This document shows, piece by piece, positions 19,264 to 27,121 of a stretch of 64,000 nucleotides of DNA (its first letter is position 1; each line of letters starts with the position of its first letter). Both the position numbers and the translations under genes were made by a program. The notes under the pieces are model-generated. The model did not search any database and had not been told where the DNA came from. It saw nothing but the letters and a program-made list of their open reading frames with translations. This DNA is from Flavobacteriaceae bacterium CRH (lineage in GTDB: Bacteria > Bacteroidota > Bacteroidia > Flavobacteriales > Flavobacteriaceae), in assembly GCA_001507425.1 (NCBI GenBank), contig LMAJ01000013.1, positions 1-64,000 on the forward strand. Direction: 5' to 3'.

Positions 19264-20370
19264 TTACTTGATAAATGGATAATCTGTATAACCTCTTGCT
19301 GTCCCGCCTCCAAATAAAGTATGGTTGTCTGATATTTCATTTAAGACCAAATCTTGTTTAACTTTAACAGGATAATCAGGATTGGTTAAAAACTTTCTTC
19401 CAAAACCCACTAAATCAACTAGATTTTCCTGAAGCAGTTTTTCCGCTTCATCAGGGGTTTTATTACCCGTAGCAATAATGGTATTTTTAAATGTATCTCT
19501 AAGTTTAATTCTAAAATCAATTGGAATTTGAGGCGCATCATCCCAATCAGCCTCGCAAAGATGAATATAAACAAGATCGAGTTTGTTCAATTCTTCAGCT
19601 GCAAGCATTATGGTTTGCAAAATCTCAGGATCGTTCATGTCCTTAAAGCTGATAAAAGGGGAGAGCCTTATTCCTGTTTTTTCTTTTCCGATTGCATTGG
19701 CTATCGCTTTTGAAATTTCAATCAGTAAACGAATTCTGTTTTCTTTTGTTCCGCCATATTCATCAGTCCTTTTATTACTATTGCTTCGCAAAAACTGATC
19801 GAGTAAATAACCGTTTGCACCATGAATTTCAATACCATCAAAACCGGCTTCTATGGCATTTTTAGCAGCTTGTACAAATTCTTCAATTACCGAATTTATA
19901 TCACTTTTGTTCATTTCTCTTGGTTCTTCTACCGGAACAAAAGTAGCATCACCATTGGCAGCGCCGTCAAAAATATAAACATTGGTATTTTGAGCCGTTA
20001 ATGCAGAAGGAGCAAGGGGCTGTAATCCGTTAACTTTTGAACTGCTTACCCTGCCAACATGCCACAACTGAAGAAATATTTTACTTCCGTTTTTATGTAC
20101 CGCATCTGTGATTAATTTCCAGCCTTCTATTTGTTGTTTGCTGTAAATTCCCGGGGTATTGGCATAACCTTTTCCCTGCAAAGAAATTTGAGTGGCTTCT
20201 GTAATGATAATACCGGCCGTACTTCGTTGCGCATAATATTCGGCCATTAAAGCATTTGGAATATCACCTGGCTGTGATGCTCTTGAACGCGTCATTGGAG
20301 CCATTAAAAAACGGTTTTCTAATTGATTTCCGCTTAAATTGTACTGCTCAAATAATTTCTGATACTTCAT
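19264..20370 (-). CDS. Old Yellow Enzyme family alkene reductase
   Basis: This 368-residue FMN-dependent ene-reductase reduces activated C=C bonds with NAD(P)H. Typical blocks are RFLMAPMTRSRA near the N-terminus, ITEATQIS, LQLWHVGRVS, FDGIEIHGANGYLLDQFLRSNSNKRTDEYGG and VDLVGFGRKFLTNPDYP. Length and layout match NemA/OYE-type enzymes such as N-ethylmaleimide reductase. It is the first gene of an operon with the SDR. Repeat copy C occupies most of the gap upstream. Confidence 0.95.
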   Translation of the reverse strand: MKYQKLFEQYNLSGNQLENRFLMAPMTRSRASQPGDIPNALMAEYYAQRSTAGIIITEATQISLQGKGYANTPGIYSKQQIEGWKLITDAVHKNGSKIFLQLWHVGRVSSSKVNGLQPLAPSALTAQNTNVYIFDGAANGDATFVPVEEPREMNKSDINSVIEEFVQAAKNAIEAGFDGIEIHGANGYLLDQFLRSNSNKRTDEYGGTKENRIRLLIEISKAIANAIGKEKTGIRLSPFISFKDMNDPEILQTIMLAAEELNKLDLVYIHLCEADWDDAPQIPIDFRIKLRDTFKNTIIATGNKTPDEAEKLLQENLVDLVGFGRKFLTNPDYPVKVKQDLVLNEISDNHTLFGGGTARGYTDYPFIK

Positions 20371-20384
20371 CTTAATATTTATTT

Positions 20385-20573
20385 AACCTGTTGGTTGTAA
20401 TTGTTTTAACACATAGACTCATAGATTTTGTAAACTTAAAAAAGGCGTTTCACTGATATTAATAAACATAGCTATGTGTGGAGAAACTAGTTTCTTTTTT
20501 GTATTCTTTTTACACATTTAAACCTATGTTTCTATGTGTTAAATTGTTTTTTTTGAATTACACCCAACGAGTT
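20385..20573. repeat. CATAG-family long palindromic repeat, copy C
   Basis: Outer arms aacctgttggttgtaatt and aattacacccaacgagtt enclose inner arms beginning ttttaacacatag (about 20404) and ending at ctatgtttctatgtgttaa (20524-20542). The core is nearly identical to copy B but lacks the 16-bp insert. It fills the space between the Old Yellow Enzyme start and the deacetylase stop. Confidence 0.9.
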
Positions 20574-20585
20574 TATTTAATAAAA

Positions 20586-21542
20586 TTATTCTCTTATAAT
20601 GCTTTTGTCTTCATACGCCATTTGAGCAATCTCATCTTTTCGCTTAAAACTGACTCCTTTATGTTTTTGAATATAAGAGAGGATTTCTGTAGTTGCAGCA
20701 ACCATTTGCGGTGTGCCGCCAATACGGTCATGAAAACTGATTGACATTTGCCTGCGCTTTTTTTCAGATTCTTTATAAAGCTGGTCAAATTCCAAAATAA
20801 CCTGACGTGCAAACTGGTCTGCGCTAAAATTTTTTCCTTCTATCAATACAATATCGTTACAGCGAATAGTGTACGGAACCACGGCAAAATCATTCCCTTT
20901 TACTTTTATTAAAAACGGCTCGTCGCGGCTTAAGTCATCAATATGATATTTAAAACCAAGTTCCTGCAAAATTTCCAGTGTATTTGGACCTCGCCTTAAC
21001 CAATTTGCATTATAACCAACAGGTTCAAAACCGGTAACTTTTTTTATAGCGTCGGCACCATCTTTAATGAATTTTTTCTCCGTTTCATACGGCATCGAAT
21101 ATTCCGTTGCCCAATCCATACCATGAGCTGCAGCTTCATGGCCTCTTTGTACAATTTCCTTGGCAAGTTCCGGATTTTTTAAAACCGCAGATCCAACCAT
21201 ATGCGAAGTAACTTTGATTCCAAATTTATCCCAATTGTCCAGCATTCTCGGAATTCCTTCTTTATACCCATACTGATACCAGGTTTCGCCCGGAAGATCA
21301 ACAAAACCCTTTTGCATGTTTTGCGGAAACGGACTCTCAGCATTTACAGGTTGTCCGCCCGCTTCAAACTGCATCGACACCGATACCACCAAACGTGATC
21401 CGTCTGCCCATTTGCCAGCAGAATCTTCATTATTGGTTAATGTATCTGTTTTTAAATTGCCTGCAAGTAATGTGTTCGTTGGCAATAATCCCGCAAGCCC
21501 TACAAGGCCAGCTTGTTTAAGAAATGTTCTTCTATCTTTCAT
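20586..21542 (-). CDS. Exported NodB-type polysaccharide deacetylase family protein
   Basis: This 318-residue protein begins with a Tat-like signal (DRRTFLKQAGLVGLAGLL) and so is probably exported folded. The NodB-type domain includes TSHMVGSAVLKNPELAKE followed by GHEAAAHGMDW, then SISFHDRIGGTPQM. The spacing resembles the PuuE/allantoinase-like and peptidoglycan-deacetylase subgroups, so the substrate could be an N-acyl sugar or a cyclic amide. It is the last gene of a likely three-gene operon, 47 bp after the NTF2-like gene. Confidence 0.88.
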   Translation of the reverse strand: MKDRRTFLKQAGLVGLAGLLPTNTLLAGNLKTDTLTNNEDSAGKWADGSRLVVSVSMQFEAGGQPVNAESPFPQNMQKGFVDLPGETWYQYGYKEGIPRMLDNWDKFGIKVTSHMVGSAVLKNPELAKEIVQRGHEAAAHGMDWATEYSMPYETEKKFIKDGADAIKKVTGFEPVGYNANWLRRGPNTLEILQELGFKYHIDDLSRDEPFLIKVKGNDFAVVPYTIRCNDIVLIEGKNFSADQFARQVILEFDQLYKESEKKRRQMSISFHDRIGGTPQMVAATTEILSYIQKHKGVSFKRKDEIAQMAYEDKSIIRE

Positions 21543-21589
21543 ATAAATAGATTTAATGATTTTGCGAATTTCAGGAGAGCTGTAAAAGA

Positions 21590-22090
21590 TTATCGAAGTG
21601 CTTTTTCAATAATTAAGGTTTCTTCATACAATGAAAATTTACTGATCAGATTGTTTTCAACTGTGATGTGGATCGCCAAAGGCATTTTAAAATGTTTGCC
21701 TGTTTTCTTAACAGTTCTTTCGATAGTTCCAAAAACAGCTACTTCATTACCTCGAAGTATAAAAGATTTTGCTTCAAGTTTTTCGCTTCCGTCAATAAAA
21801 TAACTGAAAAGGGTTTTGAATAGTTCCGAAACTTCTTCTCTTTTAGAACGATGTCCCGTCCAAGGCATATATTTAGATTCAAAAATATACCAATCGACAT
21901 TTTCTGAAACCATCGAAGCTATTTTCTCCGGATTTTTGGCTCCAATATATTCAAAGAATTTTTCTGCAGTTTGCTTTGTTTTAACTTCCTGATCAGTATA
22001 TACTTGCGCCTGCATTGAAAAACTAATCAATAACAATACTGCTATTAATTTTATAGTTTTTAGTTTTGATGTAAAGAACGTTTGTTTCAT
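21590..22090 (-). CDS. Exported NTF2-like protein
   Basis: This 166-residue protein has a signal peptide ending SMQAQVYTD. An NTF2/SnoaL-like cone domain follows (KTKQTAEKFFEYIGAKNPEKIASMVSENVDWYIFESKYMPWTGHRSKREEV). These domains bind small ligands or catalyse isomerase, cyclase or hydrolase chemistry. It sits between a porin gene (43 bp) and a NodB-type deacetylase gene (47 bp) in one probable operon, suggesting a periplasmic role on the same substrate. No specific reaction can be claimed. Confidence 0.82.
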   Translation of the reverse strand: MKQTFFTSKLKTIKLIAVLLLISFSMQAQVYTDQEVKTKQTAEKFFEYIGAKNPEKIASMVSENVDWYIFESKYMPWTGHRSKREEVSELFKTLFSYFIDGSEKLEAKSFILRGNEVAVFGTIERTVKKTGKHFKMPLAIHITVENNLISKFSLYEETLIIEKALR

Positions 22091-22133
22091 AATTATCTTT
22101 TTTAAATTAATTGATGTGAATTCAATTTTGAAG

Positions 22134-23507
22134 TTAAAAATGAATTTGCATCGTAATTCCAGTGAAGAAAATATCTTTTCCGGTTCCGGAAGCTTTTATA
22201 AAATCTCCGGCCTGAAACCACGTTGCTTCAAGTCTGAAATACAGATATTGATTCGGTTCCCAGACGATTTCACTTTCTAACTGATTCCCAATTTTCTTTT
22301 GAGTTGTGGTATCTCCAGGATAAATTAAAGAAGTGTTTGGTGCATAAATACCATCGTTGGCGCTGTATCTCCAAAACATATCATAATCAATTACCCAATC
22401 GACATTTTTGGCAATTTCAAAATTTAATGACGGATGAAAATCGATCAGATTGGAAGGTCCAATAACCGAAGCCAATCCAAAGTAAGCACCTCTTGGAAAA
22501 AGTGGATTAAAAGTTTGCAAACTGTTATCGCCCATATTTTTATCTCCACTTATAACTTCGGCTTTAAAGCCAATTTCGGGACGGAATTTTACGGTATTAA
22601 AACGATATCCTGCATTTATAGAAGCTGTCCACGCACTAATGTTTTTGTCACCAACATCGCCAAATTGATAAACGGCTTCACCATCGTAACGCCAGTTTTC
22701 TGTTTTTCCCCAAATTCGTGTTCCCACAGATTGTCGGTTTTCTTTTCCTGCCGCGTCATTAAAAGCTGCGTTGGCTCTTTCGTAACCCAAATAATAAACA
22801 TCGATATTTTTGATAATTGGTATTTTATTAAAGACTAAATAACTTCCCCATAATTGTCTGTCTTTATTCGATTCATCGTCAAAAATGCCATCGTGCGCCA
22901 CAACGTAATGCGTATAAAACAAATCAGTTGTAAAATTTTGTTTGGCAATAATTGCTTTTATTCCGTCAAACGACTGTCTGTTATTTGGGCCTTCTCTAAC
23001 GGCAACCAAACGTTGCGATCCGTAAGTGAGTTCCTGCCTTCCCAATCTTAAAATAAGTCTTTTACTGCCTTCATTTATAAGATTAAAATCAGCAAAAGCC
23101 TGATGTACTTCAAGCGGATTTTGTTCTACCGGACTCGGATCAATTCTTCCGTCTGCCATACTGCTTTGTACCTGAACAAAAGTTCTAAAGTACTTTCCGG
23201 CATGAAAATCGGCGTGAAGTAAATACCGTCCTAAAACGTATCCATCATTATCTTGTGGCCCGTCGCCCCAGTTTTCATTTTTAGCATAGAAGTACTGAAA
23301 TCGTATATCGCCCCCAAAACTGATATACGTTTCTTTAGAAGAAGAAATTGGCAGGAATTTCACTGTTTTGTACCAATCATTGCTCACGGTATCATCTTTT
23401 AAAACGCTATAATTTTCATCAAATCGCAGTGATTTAAAATCAGGATATCGTTGTGCAAAACCAGAAAATGAAATCAATAAAACCACTAATAGGATTTTGT
23501 TTTTCAT
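22134..23507 (-). CDS. Alginate-export-like outer membrane porin
   Basis: This 457-residue protein has a signal peptide ending SGFAQ and an outer-membrane barrel. The pattern YISFGGDIRFQYFYAKN, RYLLHADFHAGKYFRTFVQVQSS and RLILRLGRQELTYGSQRLVAVREGPNNRQSFDG matches the alginate_exp (AlgE/OprD-like) family. It ends in an aromatic-rich strand (FFTGITMQIHF). Bacteroidota members are generic diffusion channels of unknown cargo; alginate should not be assumed. It is first in an operon with the NTF2-like and deacetylase genes. Confidence 0.88.
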   Translation of the reverse strand: MKNKILLVVLLISFSGFAQRYPDFKSLRFDENYSVLKDDTVSNDWYKTVKFLPISSSKETYISFGGDIRFQYFYAKNENWGDGPQDNDGYVLGRYLLHADFHAGKYFRTFVQVQSSMADGRIDPSPVEQNPLEVHQAFADFNLINEGSKRLILRLGRQELTYGSQRLVAVREGPNNRQSFDGIKAIIAKQNFTTDLFYTHYVVAHDGIFDDESNKDRQLWGSYLVFNKIPIIKNIDVYYLGYERANAAFNDAAGKENRQSVGTRIWGKTENWRYDGEAVYQFGDVGDKNISAWTASINAGYRFNTVKFRPEIGFKAEVISGDKNMGDNSLQTFNPLFPRGAYFGLASVIGPSNLIDFHPSLNFEIAKNVDWVIDYDMFWRYSANDGIYAPNTSLIYPGDTTTQKKIGNQLESEIVWEPNQYLYFRLEATWFQAGDFIKASGTGKDIFFTGITMQIHF

Positions 23508-23536
23508 AATTCAATTTTAAATTTTTGAACTCGCAG

Positions 23537-23700
23537 GATGTAATTTGTTTTACAACACAGATTTATAGTTACGTAGTTTTTTGCCACAGATTTCACAGAT
23601 TAAAATGATTAATCTTTTTAATTCTTTTAATCTGTGGCAAAATAAATTGATGTTCAAAACCTATGTTTCTATGTGTTTAAACAAACATAGCTACGTGAAA
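23537..23700. repeat. Composite repeat: partial CATAG element with an internal TGCCACAGATT palindrome
   Basis: The right arm ctatgtttctatgtgttta (about 23661-23679) and nearby acatagctacgtg are CATAG-family sequence. The left side (acaacacagatttatag) is degenerate. Inside, ttttgccacagatt at 23579-23592 pairs perfectly with aatctgtggcaaaa at 23629-23642. A related palindrome lies at 26792-26853. Confidence 0.75.
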
Positions 23701-23731
23701 ATATTTTTAATTTTTAATTCTCAATTTTTAA

Positions 23732-24750
23732 TTATTTACCCCCATTTTGCTTAATATCCTTATACGCATTTGGAATATTGAAATTGAAGTGCAGCCAATT
23801 AAACAGTTCATAACCTTTGTCGAATTCCTTCATGGTTACAGCAGCTTTGGTTTCTTCTAAAGTGAGGCCTTTTTTACCGCATTTTCAACATTGGTTTGCA
23901 AAGCCGTAACATAATCTATAGTATATTTAATTCCCGCTTTATTGGTAATTCGGCCGTGACCGGGAACTACAATATCTTTATCCGAAATCATATTATAAAT
24001 TTTGTTCAGGTTTTGAACCGGTTCTAAAAAATACCCGTCAAATAACCACGGAATTGTTGGGCTTTCTGCAATAAATGGATTTCCTGCCCACAATACATTT
24101 CCTGAAGCCGATTTTAAATACACAAAAAGATCAGCCGGAGATTGTGCAGTTCCCACATTGATTACCTCTACAATATTGCCTTTTCCCATATCAATTTTCA
24201 TGGTTTGATTTATGGCAATTGTAATGTCAGCGGGACGATAAACGCTTTCTTCAATTCCTCTTCCTTTACCAAAAAGCATAATCATAAACTGTTTGATATT
24301 GTCGTAGTTTTTAGCAAGATTGTCTTTGCAGAATTCGTTCTGAATGACAATAGTTTCTTTTGGAAGCAAATAGTTTCCGAAACAGTGATCGCCGTGATCG
24401 CTTGTATTTATGGCGTAAATAATTGGCTTTGGCGTTACAGAGCGAATCAGTTTATAAAGCTGATCGTAAAGACCTTTGCTCAACATGGTTTCGATTAACA
24501 AAACTCCTTTATCGCCTACAATAAATCCTGCCGAAGTGGCCTGAGCAATTCCTTTTGTGGTTTCGGTTTCGGTTGTACTTGGCGAAACGGCATAAACATT
24601 CTCTGAAATTTTATGCAGTTTTAAAGTGACTTTATTAGCGTCCCAAATTGGCACGTGATCCGGCATTGGAAACTGTGCGTAAGCGGCTGTATTCGCCAGC
24701 AAACACAAAGTAAATAGTGCAATTCCTGAAATTATTTTTTGAATTTTCAT
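23732..24750 (-). pseudogene. MBL-fold metallo-hydrolase with frameshifted C-terminus
   Basis: The intact frame, 24750 to 23857, gives 297 residues: signal peptide ending AAYAQ, then a metallo-beta-lactamase fold with NTSDHGDHCFGN and VVPGHGRIT. It ends abruptly in AVKKASL. Stepping back one base at the A6 run (23870-23875) opens a frame of 45 more codons to a TAA at 23732, reading GLTLEETKAAVTM and GYELFNWLHFNFNIPNAY, typical of this family's C-terminal tail (about 339 residues). Either one A is missing or A AAA AAG supports -1 slippage. The first His of HxHxDH is Ser here. Truncation may leave the core active. Confidence 0.75.
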
Positions 24751-24780
24751 GATCTAAATTTTGTAGATTTTATTTAATTT

Positions 24781-24971
24781 AATTCGTTGGGTGTATTTAT
24801 TTAAACACATAGAAATATAGATTTTGTAGCCTTTAAAAAAGGCGTTTCACTTGTCTAAATTCACATAGCTATGTGTTAGAAACATGTTTCTTTTTGTTTC
24901 CTTTTTTCGCACATATAAAAGCTATGTTTCTATGTGTTTAAAAAAAATGTTTGCTAATTACACCCACGAAT
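24781..24971. repeat. CATAG-family long palindromic repeat, copy D
   Basis: Outer arms aattcgttgggtgtattta and aattacacccacgaatt enclose inner arms aaacacatagaaatatag (left) and ctatgtttctatgtgttta (24922-24940). The core carries ggcgtttcacttg and cacatagctatgtgttagaaac, as in copy A. It lies between the amidohydrolase stop and the metallo-hydrolase start. Confidence 0.9.
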
Positions 24972-24982
24972 TTTATTTATGA

Positions 24983-26755
24983 TTAAAGTTTTTTGGCGTA
25001 GCCTCCAAAATATTTTACCGGCGACCAATCCGGGATTACCGGAGCAATGGCTGGATCGAGTGCTTTAAAATCTCTTGCGCCGTAAACAATTTTGCCATTT
25101 ACAACCGTTAAATCCGATTCTATATTTCGGGTTTTATCTGCTGAAACTGTAAAATAATCGTCAGATAAAATGGAGAAATCGGCGTACATTCCTTTAATTA
25201 ATTTTCCTTTGTCTTTTTCTTCACCGGAAAACCATGCACTTCCTGACGTATACAATTGAAGCGCGGTAAACTTATCCAAAACCTGATCTTTTGGCCAGAA
25301 CTGCATTCCGCCTAACGTTTTTCCTGTAATAAGCCAATGCAGCGCCATCCACGGATTATAAGTTGAAATTCGGGTTGCATCAGTTCCCATTCCGACAGGA
25401 ATTCCTATTTCCAACATTTTTTTAATTGGAGGTAATTGTGTTTTTGGAGCGCCGTACATTTTCTCGTATAATTCGCCCTGAAAATACATTCTGAATTGAA
25501 CTGCGATTCCGCCATTGAGCGCTTTTACTCGTTCTAATTCCTGATCTGTAATCGTTTCAGCGTGATCAAAAAACCATCGTAAACCATCAAACGGAATTTC
25601 TTTGTTTACTTTCTCAAAAACATTCAACATTCTGTCAATCGATTCGCCGTAAGTGGCATGCAATCTAAACGGCCATTTATTTTTAGCTAGCAAACGAATA
25701 ATAGGTTCCAGATCTTTTTCCATTTCATCAGAAAGGACAATTCTCGGTTCCAGAAAGTTTTCAAAATCAGCGGCAGAAGCTACAATGTTTTCTCCGGCAC
25801 CTTCTTCGGTATAACCATTGGCAACCAAAAGATTATCGTTTTTATTGATAACCGTTTCAGCAACCCATTTTTCATAATCCTGAAGTTCTTTTCCTTTTTG
25901 TTGAGCAAATAGATAATAAGAAATTCTAAGGTTCAGTTTTCCCTGTTTTGCTAATTCCATCGAAGTGGCATAGTCGGCAGGATAATTTTGAGAACCTCCG
26001 GCAGCATCAATTACAGACGTTAAACCAAAGCGGTTGAGTTCACGATTAAACTGAAGCGAACTATTTATTCTTTCTTCGGGCGTTAACTTTGTAGTTAATC
26101 CTAAAGTCGTATAAATCGCTTTTGGCGTTTCTTTTGCAAACATTAATCCGGTTAAATTTCCGTCTTTATCCTGCTCCAAAACACTTCCTTCATAATGCGT
26201 ATCTTTAGTATAACCTAAAACTTCAATTCCTTTTTTGTTTAAAAAAGCTTTGCCGTATAAATAGGTCATAAACACAGGTTTGTCAGGAACAGCGGCGTTT
26301 ATTTCGTCGATTGTAGGTTGTCTTTTTTCCTCAAAACCATATTCATTCCAGCCTCCAATCACTTTTATCCAAACTCCGGGCGGTGTTCTTGCTGCTTGTT
26401 CTTTGAGCATTTCCATTGCTTTTTTCAAGGTTTTTACACCATCCCAACGCAATTCTGAATTGTAATTTAAGCCTTCGCGAATCACGTGAATATGACTGTC
26501 ATTCAAACCCGGAACGACGGTTTTGCCTTTTGCATCAACAATTGTAGTCGCGGTAGTTTTATACGTTTCTAAAATACTTTTTGATGTTCCTGTTGCCAGG
26601 ATAATTCCGTCTTTTGATGCCAGCGCCTGAACAAATTCTCCTGATTTTTGCATCGTGGCAATTTTTCCATTGTAAATAATCAGGTCGGCTTTTTCCTGAG
26701 ACTGCATCAACAGACCAAAGAAAAATAATAGTATTATAAATATTCGTTTCATCAT
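24983..26755 (-). CDS. YtcJ-like exported amidohydrolase
   Basis: I place the start at the ATG at 26755 (590 residues), because MMKRIFIILLFFFGLLMQSQ is then a normal signal peptide; an upstream in-frame ATG at 26809 would add an 18-residue charged leader. The protein has the composite amidohydrolase fold with GLNDSHIH for metal binding, FDHAETITDQEL, GMGTDATRIS and a C-terminal KGMYADFSILSDDYF strand. YtcJ-like enzymes hydrolyse amides or cyclic imides; the substrate is unknown. It is flanked by palindromic repeats D and E, so it is probably monocistronic. Confidence 0.88.
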   Translation of the reverse strand: MMKRIFIILLFFFGLLMQSQEKADLIIYNGKIATMQKSGEFVQALASKDGIILATGTSKSILETYKTTATTIVDAKGKTVVPGLNDSHIHVIREGLNYNSELRWDGVKTLKKAMEMLKEQAARTPPGVWIKVIGGWNEYGFEEKRQPTIDEINAAVPDKPVFMTYLYGKAFLNKKGIEVLGYTKDTHYEGSVLEQDKDGNLTGLMFAKETPKAIYTTLGLTTKLTPEERINSSLQFNRELNRFGLTSVIDAAGGSQNYPADYATSMELAKQGKLNLRISYYLFAQQKGKELQDYEKWVAETVINKNDNLLVANGYTEEGAGENIVASAADFENFLEPRIVLSDEMEKDLEPIIRLLAKNKWPFRLHATYGESIDRMLNVFEKVNKEIPFDGLRWFFDHAETITDQELERVKALNGGIAVQFRMYFQGELYEKMYGAPKTQLPPIKKMLEIGIPVGMGTDATRISTYNPWMALHWLITGKTLGGMQFWPKDQVLDKFTALQLYTSGSAWFSGEEKDKGKLIKGMYADFSILSDDYFTVSADKTRNIESDLTVVNGKIVYGARDFKALDPAIAPVIPDWSPVKYFGGYAKKL

Positions 26756-26791
26756 GTTTGATTTAATTGTATGATAATTTGTAATCTTTTT

Positions 26792-26853
26792 TTTTGCCAC
26801 TGATTCCACAGATTAGCGGAGATTATTTCTATTTTTCAGGTAATCTGTGGCTA
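26792..26853. repeat. TGCCAC-GATT palindromic repeat, second copy
   Basis: ttttgccactgattccacagatt on the left pairs in part with taatctgtggct on the right. The sequence is related to the palindrome at 23579-23642. It overlaps the short upstream leader of the amidohydrolase. Confidence 0.65.
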
Positions 26854-26867
26854 ATTTTAACCCGTTC

Positions 26868-27070
26868 TTGTAATGCATAAAAATTTAATTAAACACATAG
26901 AAGCATAGATTTTATGATTAAAAAAAAGTAAATCAAAAAGAAACTAGTTTCCAACACATAGTCCCGACGCTTCGGGATGCGTTGATGCAAGTGAAACACT
27001 TTTTTTTGAGTTCATCCCGACGCTTCGGGACTATGTTTCTATGTGTTAGAAAATTATACCAATAGGTTAA
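26868..27070. repeat. CATAG-family long palindromic repeat, copy E (inverted, two 16-bp inserts)
   Basis: Outer arms taacccgttcttgtaat and attataccaataggtta and inner arms aaacacatagaagcatag and ctatgtttctatgtgtta mark the element. The asymmetric core (gtttcac, actagtttc) is in the opposite orientation to copies A-D. Two copies of tcccgacgcttcggga sit at 26962-26977 and 27014-27029. Confidence 0.85.
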
Positions 27071-27121
27071 TTTTATCAATTATTAGGCTTGGTCACAAAT
27101 AGTCATCTTCAATTATTTATT

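Noticed and set aside
22134..23507. Naming the porin AlgE and the locus as alginate metabolism
   Set aside because: No alginate lyase or biosynthesis genes are near; the family name in Bacteroidota does not imply alginate.
23870..23875. Firm call of programmed -1 frameshifting
   Set aside because: Losing one A from a run in this register always leaves A AAA AAG in phase, and no obvious downstream stimulatory stem was seen; kept only as one option.
26756..26809. An 18-residue N-terminal extension of the amidohydrolase
   Set aside because: It would put a charged leader in front of a normal signal peptide and lies next to the repeat palindrome.
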